From contig JACRME010000017.1 in the NCBI GenBank assembly GCA_016235045.1, positions 1-52,526 of the forward strand: a DNA stretch of 52,526 nt, read 5' to 3'. This DNA comes from Nitrosomonadales bacterium. Lineage in GTDB: Bacteria > Pseudomonadota > Gammaproteobacteria > Burkholderiales > Gallionellaceae. The notes under the pieces were generated by a model. The model saw only the letters and a list, made by a program, of their open reading frames with translations. It had not been told where the DNA came from and searched no databases. Below are positions 16,749 to 26,435 of this stretch, piece by piece (the first letter of the stretch is position 1; the number at the start of each line of letters is the position of its first letter). A program made the position numbers and the translations under genes.

Positions 16749-17543
16749 ATGAACGACAATCTGGTCATCGCAGGGAAAAGCTACTCGTCGCGCCTGCTGG
16801 TCGGCACCGGCAAGTACAAGGATTTCGCCCAGACACGCGCGGCGCTGGACGCCAGCGGCGCCGAGATCGTCACGGTGGCGATCCGCCGCACCAACCTCGG
16901 CCAGAACGCCAACGAGCCCAACCTGCTCGACTCCGTGCCGATGTCGAAATTCACCTACCTGCCCAACACCGCCGGCTGCTACACCGCCGACGATGCCGTG
17001 CGCACCCTGCGTCTCGCGCGCGAACTGCTGGACGGCCACTCGCTGGTCAAGCTCGAAGTGCTGGGCGACCCGCAATCGCTGTATCCCAACGTGATCGAGA
17101 CCATCGCCGCCGCCAAGACGCTGGTGGCGGAAGGTTTTCAGGTCATGGTGTATACCTCGGACGACCCTATCGTCGCGAAGCAACTGGAAGACATCGGCTG
17201 CGTCGCCATCATGCCGCTGGCCTCGCTGATCGGTTCCGGCATGGGCATCCTCAACCCATGGAACCTGCAACTGGTGATGGAGCGCGTGAAGGTGCCGGTG
17301 ATCGTGGACGCGGGCGTGGGCACCGCCTCCGATGCGGCCATCGCGATGGAGCTGGGTTGCCATGGTGTACTCATGAACACAGCCATCGCCGGGGCAAAAG
17401 ACCCGGTGTTGATGGCCTCGGCCATGAAGAAGGGTGTGGAAGCCGGACGTGAAGCTTGGCTCGCCGGACGCATGCCGAAGAAACTCTACAGCGCCAGCCC
17501 AAGTTCGCCGACGGCGGGCATCATTTCCTCGACACGCAGTTGA
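16749..17543 (+). CDS. thiG: Thiazole synthase ThiG
   Basis: A 264-aa TIM-barrel enzyme that makes thiazole phosphate from deoxyxylulose phosphate, dehydroglycine and ThiS thiocarboxylate. Marks are [11 protein letters not shown], the Schiff-base lysine in KLEVLGD, the [15 protein letters not shown] loop and the phosphate-binding [32 protein letters not shown]. The tail beyond [13 protein letters not shown] is ordinary. It follows thiS directly and is followed by a 76-bp palindromic repeat before trmB. Confidence 0.97.
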   Translation: MNDNLVIAGKSYSSRLLVGTGKYKDFAQTRAALDASGAEIVTVAIRRTNLGQNANEPNLLDSVPMSKFTYLPNTAGCYTADDAVRTLRLARELLDGHSLVKLEVLGDPQSLYPNVIETIAAAKTLVAEGFQVMVYTSDDPIVAKQLEDIGCVAIMPLASLIGSGMGILNPWNLQLVMERVKVPVIVDAGVGTASDAAIAMELGCHGVLMNTAIAGAKDPVLMASAMKKGVEAGREAWLAGRMPKKLYSASPSSPTAGIISSTRS

Positions 17544-17558
17544 TGCGCGAAACAGACA

Positions 17559-17634
17559 TGTAGGGTGGGCAAGCTTTTTTGCCCACGCTGTACTGTCCTC
17601 CGCGTGGGCATGATAAGGCCGTGCCCACCCTACA
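17559..17634. repeat. Palindromic repeat element between thiG and trmB
   Basis: Terminal inverted repeats TGTAGGGTGGGC (17559-17570) and GCCCACCCTACA (17623-17634) enclose nested hairpins GGGCAA/TTGCCC and GCCCACGC/GCGTGGGC. It is a small MITE-like or REP-like unit with no coding potential. It leaves 13 bp before the trmB ATG, so any trmB promoter must lie in or before it. Confidence 0.8.
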
Positions 17635-17647
17635 ACAACCGATCACC

Positions 17648-18334
17648 ATGACCGACATATCCAATCTTTCCAAACGCCACATCCGCAGCTTCGTGCTGCG
17701 CGCAGGCCGCGTCTCGGTCGCGCAGCAGCGCGCCATCGACACCTGGCTGCCCCGTTATGGCATCCCGTACATCACACGACAACTCGATCTCGACCATGCA
17801 TTCGGACGCAAGGCGCCCAAGATTTTAGAGATCGGCTTCGGCATGGGCGACAGCACGGCAACCATCGCCGCGGCGCATCCCGAGATCGACTATCTCGCGC
17901 TGGAAGTGCATACGCCGGGTGTGGGCAACCTGCTCAAGCTGATCGATTCGGAACAACTCAACAACATCCGCATCATGCAGCACGACGCCGTGGAAGTGCT
18001 GCGCGACATGATCGCGGACGGCACGCTGGACGGCGTGCATATCTTCTTCCCCGACCCCTGGCACAAGGCGCGCCACAACAAGCGACGCCTGATCCAGGCG
18101 CCGTTCATCGCCAAGCTGGTGCAGAAACTCAAACCGGGTGGATACATCCACGTCGCCACCGACTGGCAGGACTATGCGGAACAGGTGCTGCGGGTATTAA
18201 GCGAGGAACCGTTGCTGGAGAACACCGCCGCCGACTATGCGCCGCGCCCCGACTACCGCCCGCTCACCAAGTTCGAGCAGCGCGGGATAAGGCTTGGGCA
18301 TGGGGTGTGGGACCTGGTGTTCCGGAGGGCGTAA
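17648..18334 (+). CDS. trmB: tRNA (guanine-N7)-methyltransferase TrmB
   Basis: A 228-aa SAM-dependent enzyme that makes m7G46 in tRNA. Motifs are [11 protein letters not shown] for SAM binding, [29 protein letters not shown] and [11 protein letters not shown]. The ATG at 17648 is chosen because the frame upstream of it lies in the palindromic repeat. C-terminal [19 protein letters not shown] is family-typical. It ends 20 bp before another repeat. Confidence 0.96.
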   Translation: MTDISNLSKRHIRSFVLRAGRVSVAQQRAIDTWLPRYGIPYITRQLDLDHAFGRKAPKILEIGFGMGDSTATIAAAHPEIDYLALEVHTPGVGNLLKLIDSEQLNNIRIMQHDAVEVLRDMIADGTLDGVHIFFPDPWHKARHNKRRLIQAPFIAKLVQKLKPGGYIHVATDWQDYAEQVLRVLSEEPLLENTAADYAPRPDYRPLTKFEQRGIRLGHGVWDLVFRRA

Positions 18335-18353
18335 GTCCGCTGCGGAATCTTGC

Positions 18354-18430
18354 AGGTAGGAGCCTGGCTTGCCGGGCGATAGCACTGCCACCGCCAACCC
18401 GCTATCGCGCAGCAAGCTGCGCTCCTACCT
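18354..18430. repeat. Palindromic repeat between trmB and hemW
   Basis: Terminal inverted repeats AGGTAGGAGC (18354-18363) and GCTCCTACCT (18421-18430) enclose CGATAG...CTATCG and two GC hairpins. It resembles the GTAGGAGC-type REP sequences known from pseudomonads and relatives. The right arm provides the TAG stop codon of hemW (18425-18427), so the insertion may have reset the C terminus of that protein. Confidence 0.8.
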
Positions 18431-19615
18431 CAGGAATATCTCCAGCAGGTCGTTGAGAAAGCGTTGTCCCATCTCGGTCGGTGCGATATGCGTGGCATCG
18501 CGCCGCAACAACCCCCGCCGTTCCGCCTCCTCCAGTTCGCGCCGTATCGCCAGCAATGGCAGGCTGGTGCGTTCCTGAAACAGCGTGCTATCGAACCCGC
18601 CGTTCAAACGCAACGCATTCATCATGAACTCGAATGCAAGTTCCTCATGCCCGACTTCATGCCCCTCCTGCACCGGCGCACCTTGCGCCACCGCATCCAT
18701 GTAGGCCTGCGGCTGTTTGTAGCGCGCCTGCCGCAGCACCTTGTCGTGGAAACTCAGCTTGCTGTGCGCACCCGCGCCGATGCCGAGGTAATCGCCGAAC
18801 TGCCAGTAGTTCAAGTTGTGGTGCGACTGTTTTTTCGGCTGGGCGAATGCTGAAGTCTCGTAATGCTCGTAGCCGTGCGTGGCCAGCGATTCCTCGATGC
18901 GCTGCTGCATCTCGCTGCTCGCATCGTCGTCCGGCAGGGACGGCGGCTGGTGCGCGAACAGCGTGTTCGGCTCCAGCGTCAGGTGATAGCAGGAAAGGTG
19001 TTGTGGCGCGAACGACAGTGCGGTCTGCACATCCTGCAGCGCCTGCTCCAGTGACTGCTGCGGCAATGCGTACATCAGGTCGAGGTTGATGTTGTCGAAA
19101 TGCCGTTGCGCAATCTGAATCGCACGCTTGGCTTCGTTGGCAGTGTGGATACGCCCCAGCGCCTGCAGATGCGCATCGTTGAAACTCTGGATGCCCAGCG
19201 ACAAGCGGTTAACCCCGGCTTCCCTGAACAGCGCAAACTTGCCGGCCTCCACCGTGCCCGGATTCGCTTCCAGCGCGATCTCGGCGTTGAGGTCCAAGGG
19301 CAGCAGCATGCGCACCTGGCGCAGGATTTCTGTCACGCCCTCGCCACTCAACAGGCTGGGCGTGCCGCCGCCAAAGAACACCGTGTAGACCTTGCGTCCC
19401 CAGATCTGCGGCAGCGCCATCTCCAGATCGCGCACCAGCGCCGCGACATATTCGCTTTCGGGGATACCGCCGCGCGCCTCGTGCGAGTTGAAATCGCAAT
19501 ACGGGCATTTGCGCACGCACCAGGGGATATGTATATATAAGGACAACGGTGGCGGCACCTGGAAATTTACCGCCTGAAACTTGAGGCCGACCGGTTGCAA
19601 CGGATGGGTAGACAT
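18425..19615 (-). CDS. hemW: Radical SAM haem chaperone HemW
   Basis: A 396-aa HemN-like protein. The motif CVRKCPYCDF is CxxxCxxC followed by Asp-Phe, with no fourth cysteine. That places it with HemW, a haem-binding protein of the radical-SAM family, and not with coproporphyrinogen oxidase. FFGGGTPSLLS, RLSLGIQSFND and GIGAGAHSKLSF also fit. It ends ...LLEIFLR with a stop that lies inside the repeat at 18354-18430. rdgB lies 16 bp upstream on the same strand, so the two are probably cotranscribed. Confidence 0.93.
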   Translation of the reverse strand: MSTHPLQPVGLKFQAVNFQVPPPLSLYIHIPWCVRKCPYCDFNSHEARGGIPESEYVAALVRDLEMALPQIWGRKVYTVFFGGGTPSLLSGEGVTEILRQVRMLLPLDLNAEIALEANPGTVEAGKFALFREAGVNRLSLGIQSFNDAHLQALGRIHTANEAKRAIQIAQRHFDNINLDLMYALPQQSLEQALQDVQTALSFAPQHLSCYHLTLEPNTLFAHQPPSLPDDDASSEMQQRIEESLATHGYEHYETSAFAQPKKQSHHNLNYWQFGDYLGIGAGAHSKLSFHDKVLRQARYKQPQAYMDAVAQGAPVQEGHEVGHEELAFEFMMNALRLNGGFDSTLFQERTSLPLLAIRRELEEAERRGLLRRDATHIAPTEMGQRFLNDLLEIFLR

Positions 19616-19631
19616 GTGCGCCGCGCTGCGC

Positions 19632-20225
19632 CTAGTGCTTCAACTTCAGCTTTTCCAGCAACACCTTCATTGCCTTGCCCCGGTGGCTGATCGCATGCTT
19701 TTCGTCATGGGTCAGTTCGGAACTCATTTTGCCCAACTCGGGCAGCCAGAACATCGGGTCGTAGCCGAAACCGCCGTCGCCGCGCTCCTCGTGCGCGATC
19801 TCGCCCCACCACTCGCCTTCCGCGATGATGGGTTGCGGGTCGTCGGCATGGCGCACCAGCACCAGCACGCAATAATAGTGCGCGCGCCGGTCGGTCACGC
19901 CTTGCATGTCCTGCAACAGCTTGTCGTTGTTGCGGCGGTCGGATTTTGGATTATCCCCGGCATAGCGCGCGGAGATCACACCGGGCGCGCCACCCAACGC
20001 CTCGACGCAGATGCCGGAGTCGTCGGCCAGCGCGGGGAGTCCGCTTTCGCGGCTGACGTGGCGCGCCTTGGCCAGCGCGTTCTCGACGAAGGTGCAGTGC
20101 GGTTCTTCGGCTTCGGAGATGCCGAGCTGCGATTGCGTCAGCACTTCGATGCCGAGCGGCGCCAGCATTTTCTCGAATTCGCGCAGTTTGCCGGGGTTGT
20201 TGGAGGCGATGACTAATTTTTTCAT
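19632..20225 (-). CDS. rdgB: XTP/dITP pyrophosphatase RdgB
   Basis: A 197-aa nucleotide-pool cleaner that hydrolyses dITP and XTP and keeps deaminated purines out of DNA. The start MKKLVIASNNPGKLREF carries the phosphate-binding SNNxxKxxE, and LADDSGICVEALGGAPGVISARYAG and FGYDPMFW are signature stretches. The ATG at 20225 is chosen; longer readings run into the repeat at 20242-20358. It sits between rph and hemW as in many betaproteobacteria. Confidence 0.96.
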   Translation of the reverse strand: MKKLVIASNNPGKLREFEKMLAPLGIEVLTQSQLGISEAEEPHCTFVENALAKARHVSRESGLPALADDSGICVEALGGAPGVISARYAGDNPKSDRRNNDKLLQDMQGVTDRRAHYYCVLVLVRHADDPQPIIAEGEWWGEIAHEERGDGGFGYDPMFWLPELGKMSSELTHDEKHAISHRGKAMKVLLEKLKLKH

Positions 20226-20241
20226 ATACAAACCTAAAATC

Positions 20242-20358
20242 CCGTCATTCCGGCGCAGGCCGGAATCCAGACAATTAAAAGGATCTCCCGCAAAGCGGGA
20301 CAAAACCAAAGCATTGTTCAATATACCCGCTGGATTCCGGCCTGCGCCGGAATGACGG
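20242..20358. repeat. 117-bp inverted-repeat element between rdgB and rph
   Basis: Perfect 29-bp inverted repeats (20242-20270 and 20330-20358) begin CCGTCATTCCGGCGCAGG and end GGAATGACGG. The middle holds TCCCGC-AAA-GCGGGA (20286-20300). This is the widespread CGTCATTCCGG-type proteobacterial repeat arranged as a MITE-like unit. It fills nearly the whole rdgB-rph gap (16 bp before the rdgB start, 2 bp after the rph stop). Confidence 0.85.
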
Positions 20359-20360
20359 CT

Positions 20361-21080
20361 CTATTCGCCTTGCAGCGCCTCGTGCTGCAGTTCTGAAAGT
20401 TGCACGATGCCGTTCTTCGCCAGTTCCAGCAGCGTATCCATCTCCTCGCGCGAGAACGGATGGCCTTCCGCCGTGCCCTGTACTTCGACGAAGTGGCCGC
20501 TGCCCAGCATCACCACGTTCATGTCGGTATCGCAATCGGAGTCTTCGGGGTAATCGAGGTCAAGCACCGGCGTGCCCTGATAGATGCCGACCGAGATGGC
20601 GGCGACAGAATCGCGTAGCGGGTTCTCCTTGACCAGCCCTTTTTGCATGAGCGCCGACACTGCATCGTGCAGCGCCACATAGGCGCCGGTGATGCTGGCG
20701 GTGCGCGTGCCGCCGTCGGCCTGGATCACGTCGCAATCCAGCGTGACGGTGCGCTCGCCGAGTTTCTTCAGGTCAACCACGGCGCGCAGGCTGCGGCCGA
20801 TCAGGCGCTGGATCTCCTGCGTGCGGCCGGATTGTTTGCCCTTGGCCGCCTCGCGCCCCATGCGTTCGCCGGTGGAGCGCGGCAGCATGCCGTATTCGGC
20901 CGTCACCCAGCCTTCGCCGCTGCCCTTCTTGTGCGGCGGCACGCGCTCTTCCACGCTGGCGGTGCAGATGACCCTGGTGTCGCCGCACTCGATGAGTACC
21001 GAGCCTTCGGCATGTTTGGTGTAATGACGGGAGATACGGATGGCACGAAGCTGGTCGGGCTTACGCTGACTGGGACGCAT
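20361..21080 (-). CDS. rph: Ribonuclease PH
   Basis: A 239-aa phosphorolytic 3'-5' exoribonuclease that trims tRNA 3' ends. It starts [16 protein letters not shown] and contains [52 protein letters not shown] and [22 protein letters not shown], all highly conserved. Full length. The PP2C phosphatase gene lies 50 bp upstream on the same strand. Confidence 0.97.
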   Translation of the reverse strand: MRPSQRKPDQLRAIRISRHYTKHAEGSVLIECGDTRVICTASVEERVPPHKKGSGEGWVTAEYGMLPRSTGERMGREAAKGKQSGRTQEIQRLIGRSLRAVVDLKKLGERTVTLDCDVIQADGGTRTASITGAYVALHDAVSALMQKGLVKENPLRDSVAAISVGIYQGTPVLDLDYPEDSDCDTDMNVVMLGSGHFVEVQGTAEGHPFSREEMDTLLELAKNGIVQLSELQHEALQGE

Positions 21081-21130
21081 AACGGGAACCTCGGAAGTTT
21101 TAAGAAACGGTGCGGATTATAACGGACTTG

Positions 21131-21943
21131 TCAGAAGTTCCCCGGCACGGGACGGTCGTCCAGCATGACGCACTGCGGCATCTCGCTACCATGCTCTTCC
21201 TCGCCATCGCCAATTCGCGCCACTACGGCGGTGGTGTTGTCGGCCCGGCCGGCTTCGCGCGCTACCGCCGTCCCGATCAACTCGTCCATCAACTCGGGCA
21301 ATGCTTTGGCGGTGGACAGCCTGATCAATTCCTCGTCAGACAGCGGGCTCCAGAACCCGTCGCTGCACAGCAACAGCGTATCGCCGGATTGCACGGACAA
21401 GGGGTGTGAAACGTCGACATAAAACATGTCTTCCACCCCGCCCAGGCAATTGGTGATCTTGTTGCGGTCGGGATGCGATTTCATCTCGTCCGCACCGATG
21501 ATGCCCCAGTCCGCCCATTGCTGCACGACGGAATGATCGTGCGTGACTTCGGCGATGGCGCCGCCGCGCAGGAGATAGCAACGCGAGTCGCCCGCATGCG
21601 CCCACCATATCTGGCCTTCCTGTACCAATGCCGCCACGCAGGTGGTGCCGGGATTTCCGCCCAGTTGCTGCTCTTTCGCATAGGTAAAGATGGCCTCGTG
21701 ACCGGCGCGCATGGTCTCGCGCAGGAAAACCTCGGGTTCTTTCACGTGGCCGTCCTTCAGGCGGCCAAAGGCGCGCATGAAGGAGGTCACGGCAATCTGT
21801 GCCGCCACTTCGCCGTGCAGGTGCCCACCCATGCCGTCGGCCAGCACCAGTAGCAGCGCGTCATTGGTGTAGGCGTACGCGACACGGTCCTGATTGTACT
21901 TGCGACCGCCTATGTGGTTGGCCTGGTAAACAGCGAACTTCAT
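21131..21943 (-). CDS. PP2C-family Ser/Thr protein phosphatase
   Basis: A 270-aa metal-dependent protein phosphatase. The PP2C motifs are in order: GGRKYNQDRV, LLLVLADGMGGHLHGEVAA with the metal-binding Asp-Gly, WWAHAGDSRCYLLRGG, VTHDHS, LLLCSDGFW and GRADNTTAVVARI. It has no membrane helix, so it is cytoplasmic. It is the obvious candidate to reverse phosphorylation by the two Ser/Thr kinases at 47.7-50.7 kb, but that pairing is inference. Relatives often carry a kinase gene next to this phosphatase; here none is adjacent. Confidence 0.92.
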   Translation of the reverse strand: MKFAVYQANHIGGRKYNQDRVAYAYTNDALLLVLADGMGGHLHGEVAAQIAVTSFMRAFGRLKDGHVKEPEVFLRETMRAGHEAIFTYAKEQQLGGNPGTTCVAALVQEGQIWWAHAGDSRCYLLRGGAIAEVTHDHSVVQQWADWGIIGADEMKSHPDRNKITNCLGGVEDMFYVDVSHPLSVQSGDTLLLCSDGFWSPLSDEELIRLSTAKALPELMDELIGTAVAREAGRADNTTAVVARIGDGEEEHGSEMPQCVMLDDRPVPGNF

Positions 21944-22003
21944 TTTTCCCCTGATTTGTGCGCCTGCTTAACTTCGATAAACAATGACAAGCCTCAATCG
22001 TAA

Positions 22004-22009
22004 TATAAT
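22004..22009 (+). promoter_or_regulatory. Candidate -10 box of the yicC operon
   Basis: TATAAT lies 47 bp upstream of the yicC ATG in the 113-bp divergent space between the PP2C gene and yicC. A matching -35 is weak (ACAATG at 17 bp spacing). Confidence 0.45.
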
Positions 22010-22056
22010 GCGCCGCGTTCAGCCCATGTTTTTTCCACCACACCCGGAGACCCTCG

Positions 22057-23543
<1,487 letters not shown>

Positions 23544-23552
23544 GAGCACACC

Positions 23553-23759
23553 ATGGCACGTATCACCGTCGAAGATTGCATGCATTTCATCCCCAACCGT
23601 TTCGAGCTGACCCTCGCGGCCGCCTATCGCGCGCGCCAACTGGCCAACGGCGCCGGTTACCTGGTCGAGAACACCAAGGACAAGGCCACCGTTGTCGCGC
23701 TGCGCGAGATCAGCGAAGGCAAGGTCGGCATCGAAATCCTGAATCGCGGCATGGCCTGA
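23553..23759 (+). CDS. rpoZ: RNA polymerase omega subunit
   Basis: A 68-aa omega subunit. [30 protein letters not shown] is the conserved core that wraps the beta-prime tail and contributes to a ppGpp site. AGGAG precedes the ATG. It follows gmk by 9 bp; spoT follows after a GC hairpin. Confidence 0.96.
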   Translation: MARITVEDCMHFIPNRFELTLAAAYRARQLANGAGYLVENTKDKATVVALREISEGKVGIEILNRGMA

Positions 23760-23765
23760 TTGCGC

Positions 23766-23787
23766 GCCGCCGGGATTTTCCGGCGGC
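23766..23787 (+). terminator. Hairpin between rpoZ and spoT (weak terminator or attenuator)
   Basis: GCCGCCGG (23766-23773) pairs perfectly with CCGGCGGC (23780-23787) across a 6-nt loop. The tail CTTCCTGT is a poor T tract, so it may only reduce read-through into spoT. Confidence 0.4.
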
Positions 23788-23805
23788 CTTCCTGTCACAT
23801 GTCCC

Positions 23806-25935
23806 ATGCCGCAGACCGATGCTGAAACGCTCCTGCAAGAGTTATCCGCCTATCTGAAGCCCAAGGATGTGGCGCAGATCGAATCTGCGCTTGTTTTCAG
23901 CCGCAACGCGCATGAGGGCCAATTGCGCGAGTCGGGCGAACCCTACATCTCTCATCCCATCGCGGTCGCCCGCATCCTGACCCCGCTGCACCTCGACGCC
24001 CAGGCGATTACCGCCGCCCTGCTCCATGACGTGGCGGAAGACACCGGCATCAGCATCGAGCAGCTTGGCGAGCAGTTCGGCAAGCCCGTTGCCGAACTTG
24101 TCGATGGCCTGAGCAAGCTGGACAAGCTGAATTTCGAAACCAAGGTCGACGCGCAGGCCGAGAATTTCCGCAAGATGCTGATGGCGATGGCGCGCGACGT
24201 GCGCGTGATCCTCATCAAGCTCGCCGACCGCCTGCACAACATGCGCACGCTGGGCTCCGTATCCCGGGAAAAGAGCGTGCGTATCGCGCAGGAGACGATG
24301 GATATCTACGCGCCGATCGCCAACCGCCTGGGTTTGAACACGCTGTATCAGGAACTGGAAGACCTCAGTTTCAAGTACCTGCATCCCAACCGCTATGCGG
24401 TGCTGTCGAAGGCGCTCAAAGTGGCCAGAGGCAACCGGCGCGAAGTGGTGAGCAAGATATTGGAAGCCATCCGCCAGCGCCTGGAAGAAAACCACATCCA
24501 TGCCGAAGTGCGCGGGCGCGAAAAGCATCTGTACGGCATCTACCTGAAGATGCAGTCCAAATCGCTTGCCTTTGCGCAGGTGCTGGACATTTACGGCTTC
24601 CGCGTACTGGTCGACGATGTCTCCTCCTGTTATCTGGCGCTGGGGGTGCTGCACGGTTTGTACAAGCCTTTTCCCGGCCGCTTCAAGGATTACATCGCCA
24701 TCCCCAAGGCAAACGGATATCAGTCCCTGCATACCGCCTTGTTCGGCCCGTTCGGCACCCCCATCGAGGTGCAGATCCGCACCCACGAAATGAACAAACT
24801 GGCCGAGAGCGGCGTGGCGTCGCACTGGCTGTACAAGTCTTCCGATGCGCAGATCAACGAACTACACCAGAAAACGCACCAGTGGCTGCAAAGCCTGCTG
24901 GAAAGCCTGGCGCAGAGCGGCGATTCGGTCGAATTCCTGGAGCACCTGAAGGTCGACCTGTTCCCCGACGAGGTGTACGTTTTCTCGCCCAAGGGAAAAA
25001 TCTATGCGCTGCCGCGCGGCGCGACGGCCGTGGATTTTGCCTACAGCGTTCACACCGATATCGGCAACCGCTGCGTCGCGGCCAAGGTGAATTCGGAACT
25101 GGTGCCGCTGCGCACCGAATTGCAGAACGGCGACCGCGTGGAAATCATCACCGCGCCGCTCGCGCATCCCAACCCCGCGTGGTTGAGTTATGTCGTCACC
25201 AGCAAGGCACGCGGCGAGATACGCCACGCGCTGAAAACCATGCACCTGGAGGAATCGGCCCGGCTGGGCGAACGCCTGCTCGGACAGGCGCTCGGCTCGC
25301 TCGGCATCAAGCTGCAGGACATTCCCGAGGCCTGCTGGGATCGCGTGCTCAAGGAAAGCAGCGCCAAATCGAAGCAGGAGATATTTGCCGATATCGGACT
25401 GGGACGCCGCCTGAACATGGTGATTGCGCGGCAACTGGCCAAGGTGAACGTGGGTGAAGTCAGCCGGATCGAGTCCGGCTCCAGCGGCATCATCACGCTG
25501 CTCGGCACCGAAGGCATGGCTGTGCAGTATGCCAAGTGTTGCCGCCCGATTCCCGGCGACCCCATTATCGGCGTGATCAAGAGCGGACAGGGACTCATCG
25601 TGCATACGCACGATTGCCCGACTCTGCGCAAGGGACGCGGCAGCAGCGAGGAATGGATGGATGTGGTGTGGGACAAGAGCATCAACAAGCTGTTCGAAGT
25701 CAGCATCAAGCTCATCGTCGCCAACCAGCGCGGCGTGCTGGCCAAGGTTGCCGCGTCGATCGCCGACGCCGAGTCCAACATCGAGAATGTCCACTTCACC
25801 AGCGAAGGCGAGTACACGGCGCTGTATTTCACGCTGCAGGTGAACCATCGCCAGCATCTCGCCAGCGTCATGCGCGGCTTGCGCAGGATTCCCGAGGTGA
25901 TACGCATCACCCGCGTGAAGAGCATACCGGCATAG
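23806..25935 (+). CDS. spoT: Bifunctional (p)ppGpp synthetase/hydrolase
   Basis: A 709-aa RelA/SpoT homolog. In order: a hydrolase HD domain with HDVAED (His74-Asp75) and KLADRLHNMRTL, the synthetase domain with YGFRVLVDDVSSCY, KDYIAIPKANGYQSLHTA and VQIRTHEMNKLAE, a TGS domain with VYVFSPKGKIYALPRGATAVDFAY, a zinc-finger-like part with YAKCCRPIPGDPIIG, and a C-terminal ACT domain. The HD site is intact, so hydrolysis is expected. The location after rpoZ is the SpoT position in proteobacteria; a separate relA would lie elsewhere. Confidence 0.95.
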   Translation: MPQTDAETLLQELSAYLKPKDVAQIESALVFSRNAHEGQLRESGEPYISHPIAVARILTPLHLDAQAITAALLHDVAEDTGISIEQLGEQFGKPVAELVDGLSKLDKLNFETKVDAQAENFRKMLMAMARDVRVILIKLADRLHNMRTLGSVSREKSVRIAQETMDIYAPIANRLGLNTLYQELEDLSFKYLHPNRYAVLSKALKVARGNRREVVSKILEAIRQRLEENHIHAEVRGREKHLYGIYLKMQSKSLAFAQVLDIYGFRVLVDDVSSCYLALGVLHGLYKPFPGRFKDYIAIPKANGYQSLHTALFGPFGTPIEVQIRTHEMNKLAESGVASHWLYKSSDAQINELHQKTHQWLQSLLESLAQSGDSVEFLEHLKVDLFPDEVYVFSPKGKIYALPRGATAVDFAYSVHTDIGNRCVAAKVNSELVPLRTELQNGDRVEIITAPLAHPNPAWLSYVVTSKARGEIRHALKTMHLEESARLGERLLGQALGSLGIKLQDIPEACWDRVLKESSAKSKQEIFADIGLGRRLNMVIARQLAKVNVGEVSRIESGSSGIITLLGTEGMAVQYAKCCRPIPGDPIIGVIKSGQGLIVHTHDCPTLRKGRGSSEEWMDVVWDKSINKLFEVSIKLIVANQRGVLAKVAASIADAESNIENVHFTSEGEYTALYFTLQVNHRQHLASVMRGLRRIPEVIRITRVKSIPA

Positions 25936-25997
25936 CGGCATAAGTCTACTGCGCGGTTGCATGGCTGCGTTGCGCGGTTATCCGACTGGAGGTTCCA

Positions 25998-26417
25998 ATG
26001 AAGGAAAGCCTGAGACCCGGCATCAAATACGTGCACAAGTTCCTGCTGCCGCCGACCAAAACGGTGCCGGCGCTTTATCCCGAAGCGGAGGAATTCCTGG
26101 CCATGCCGGAAGTGTTCGCCACCGGCTTCCTGGTCGGTTTTCTGGAATGGGCCTGCATCAAATGCGTCAACCCGCACATCGACTGGCCGGCCGAGCAGAC
26201 ACTGGGAACGCACATCGACGTGAGCCATGTCGCCGCCACGCCACCCGGCATGGAAGTCACGGCGAGCGTCGAACTGATTGAGGTCGATGGCAGGAGACTG
26301 GTGTTCCAGGTCGAGGCGCACGACGGCGTGGAGGTGATCTCAACAGGACGGCACGAGCGTTACATCGTCGACAAGGAGCGGTTCAATGCCAGGGTCGCCG
26401 AAAAAATGAAGCGCTGA
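25998..26417 (+). CDS. Hotdog-fold thioesterase, FlK-like
   Basis: A 139-aa acyl-CoA thioesterase-like protein. The layout matches the fluoroacetyl-CoA thioesterase family: VFATGFLVGFLEWACIKCVNPHI, LGTHIDVSHVAATPPGMEVTASVELIEVDGRRLVFQVEAHDGVEVISTGRHERYIVD. The GTHIDVSHVAATPPG and GRHERYIVD stretches are the family's hallmarks. GGAGGTTCC lies before the ATG. The physiological substrate is unknown; many relatives are general acyl-CoA thioesterases with no link to fluoroacetate. Confidence 0.82.
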   Translation: MKESLRPGIKYVHKFLLPPTKTVPALYPEAEEFLAMPEVFATGFLVGFLEWACIKCVNPHIDWPAEQTLGTHIDVSHVAATPPGMEVTASVELIEVDGRRLVFQVEAHDGVEVISTGRHERYIVDKERFNARVAEKMKR

Positions 26418-26435
26418 CCTGCTGCATATATATAG

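Noticed and set aside
18425-19615. A second hemN
   Set aside because: The radical-SAM motif lacks the fourth cysteine (CPYCDF, not CFYCAC), which places it with HemW.
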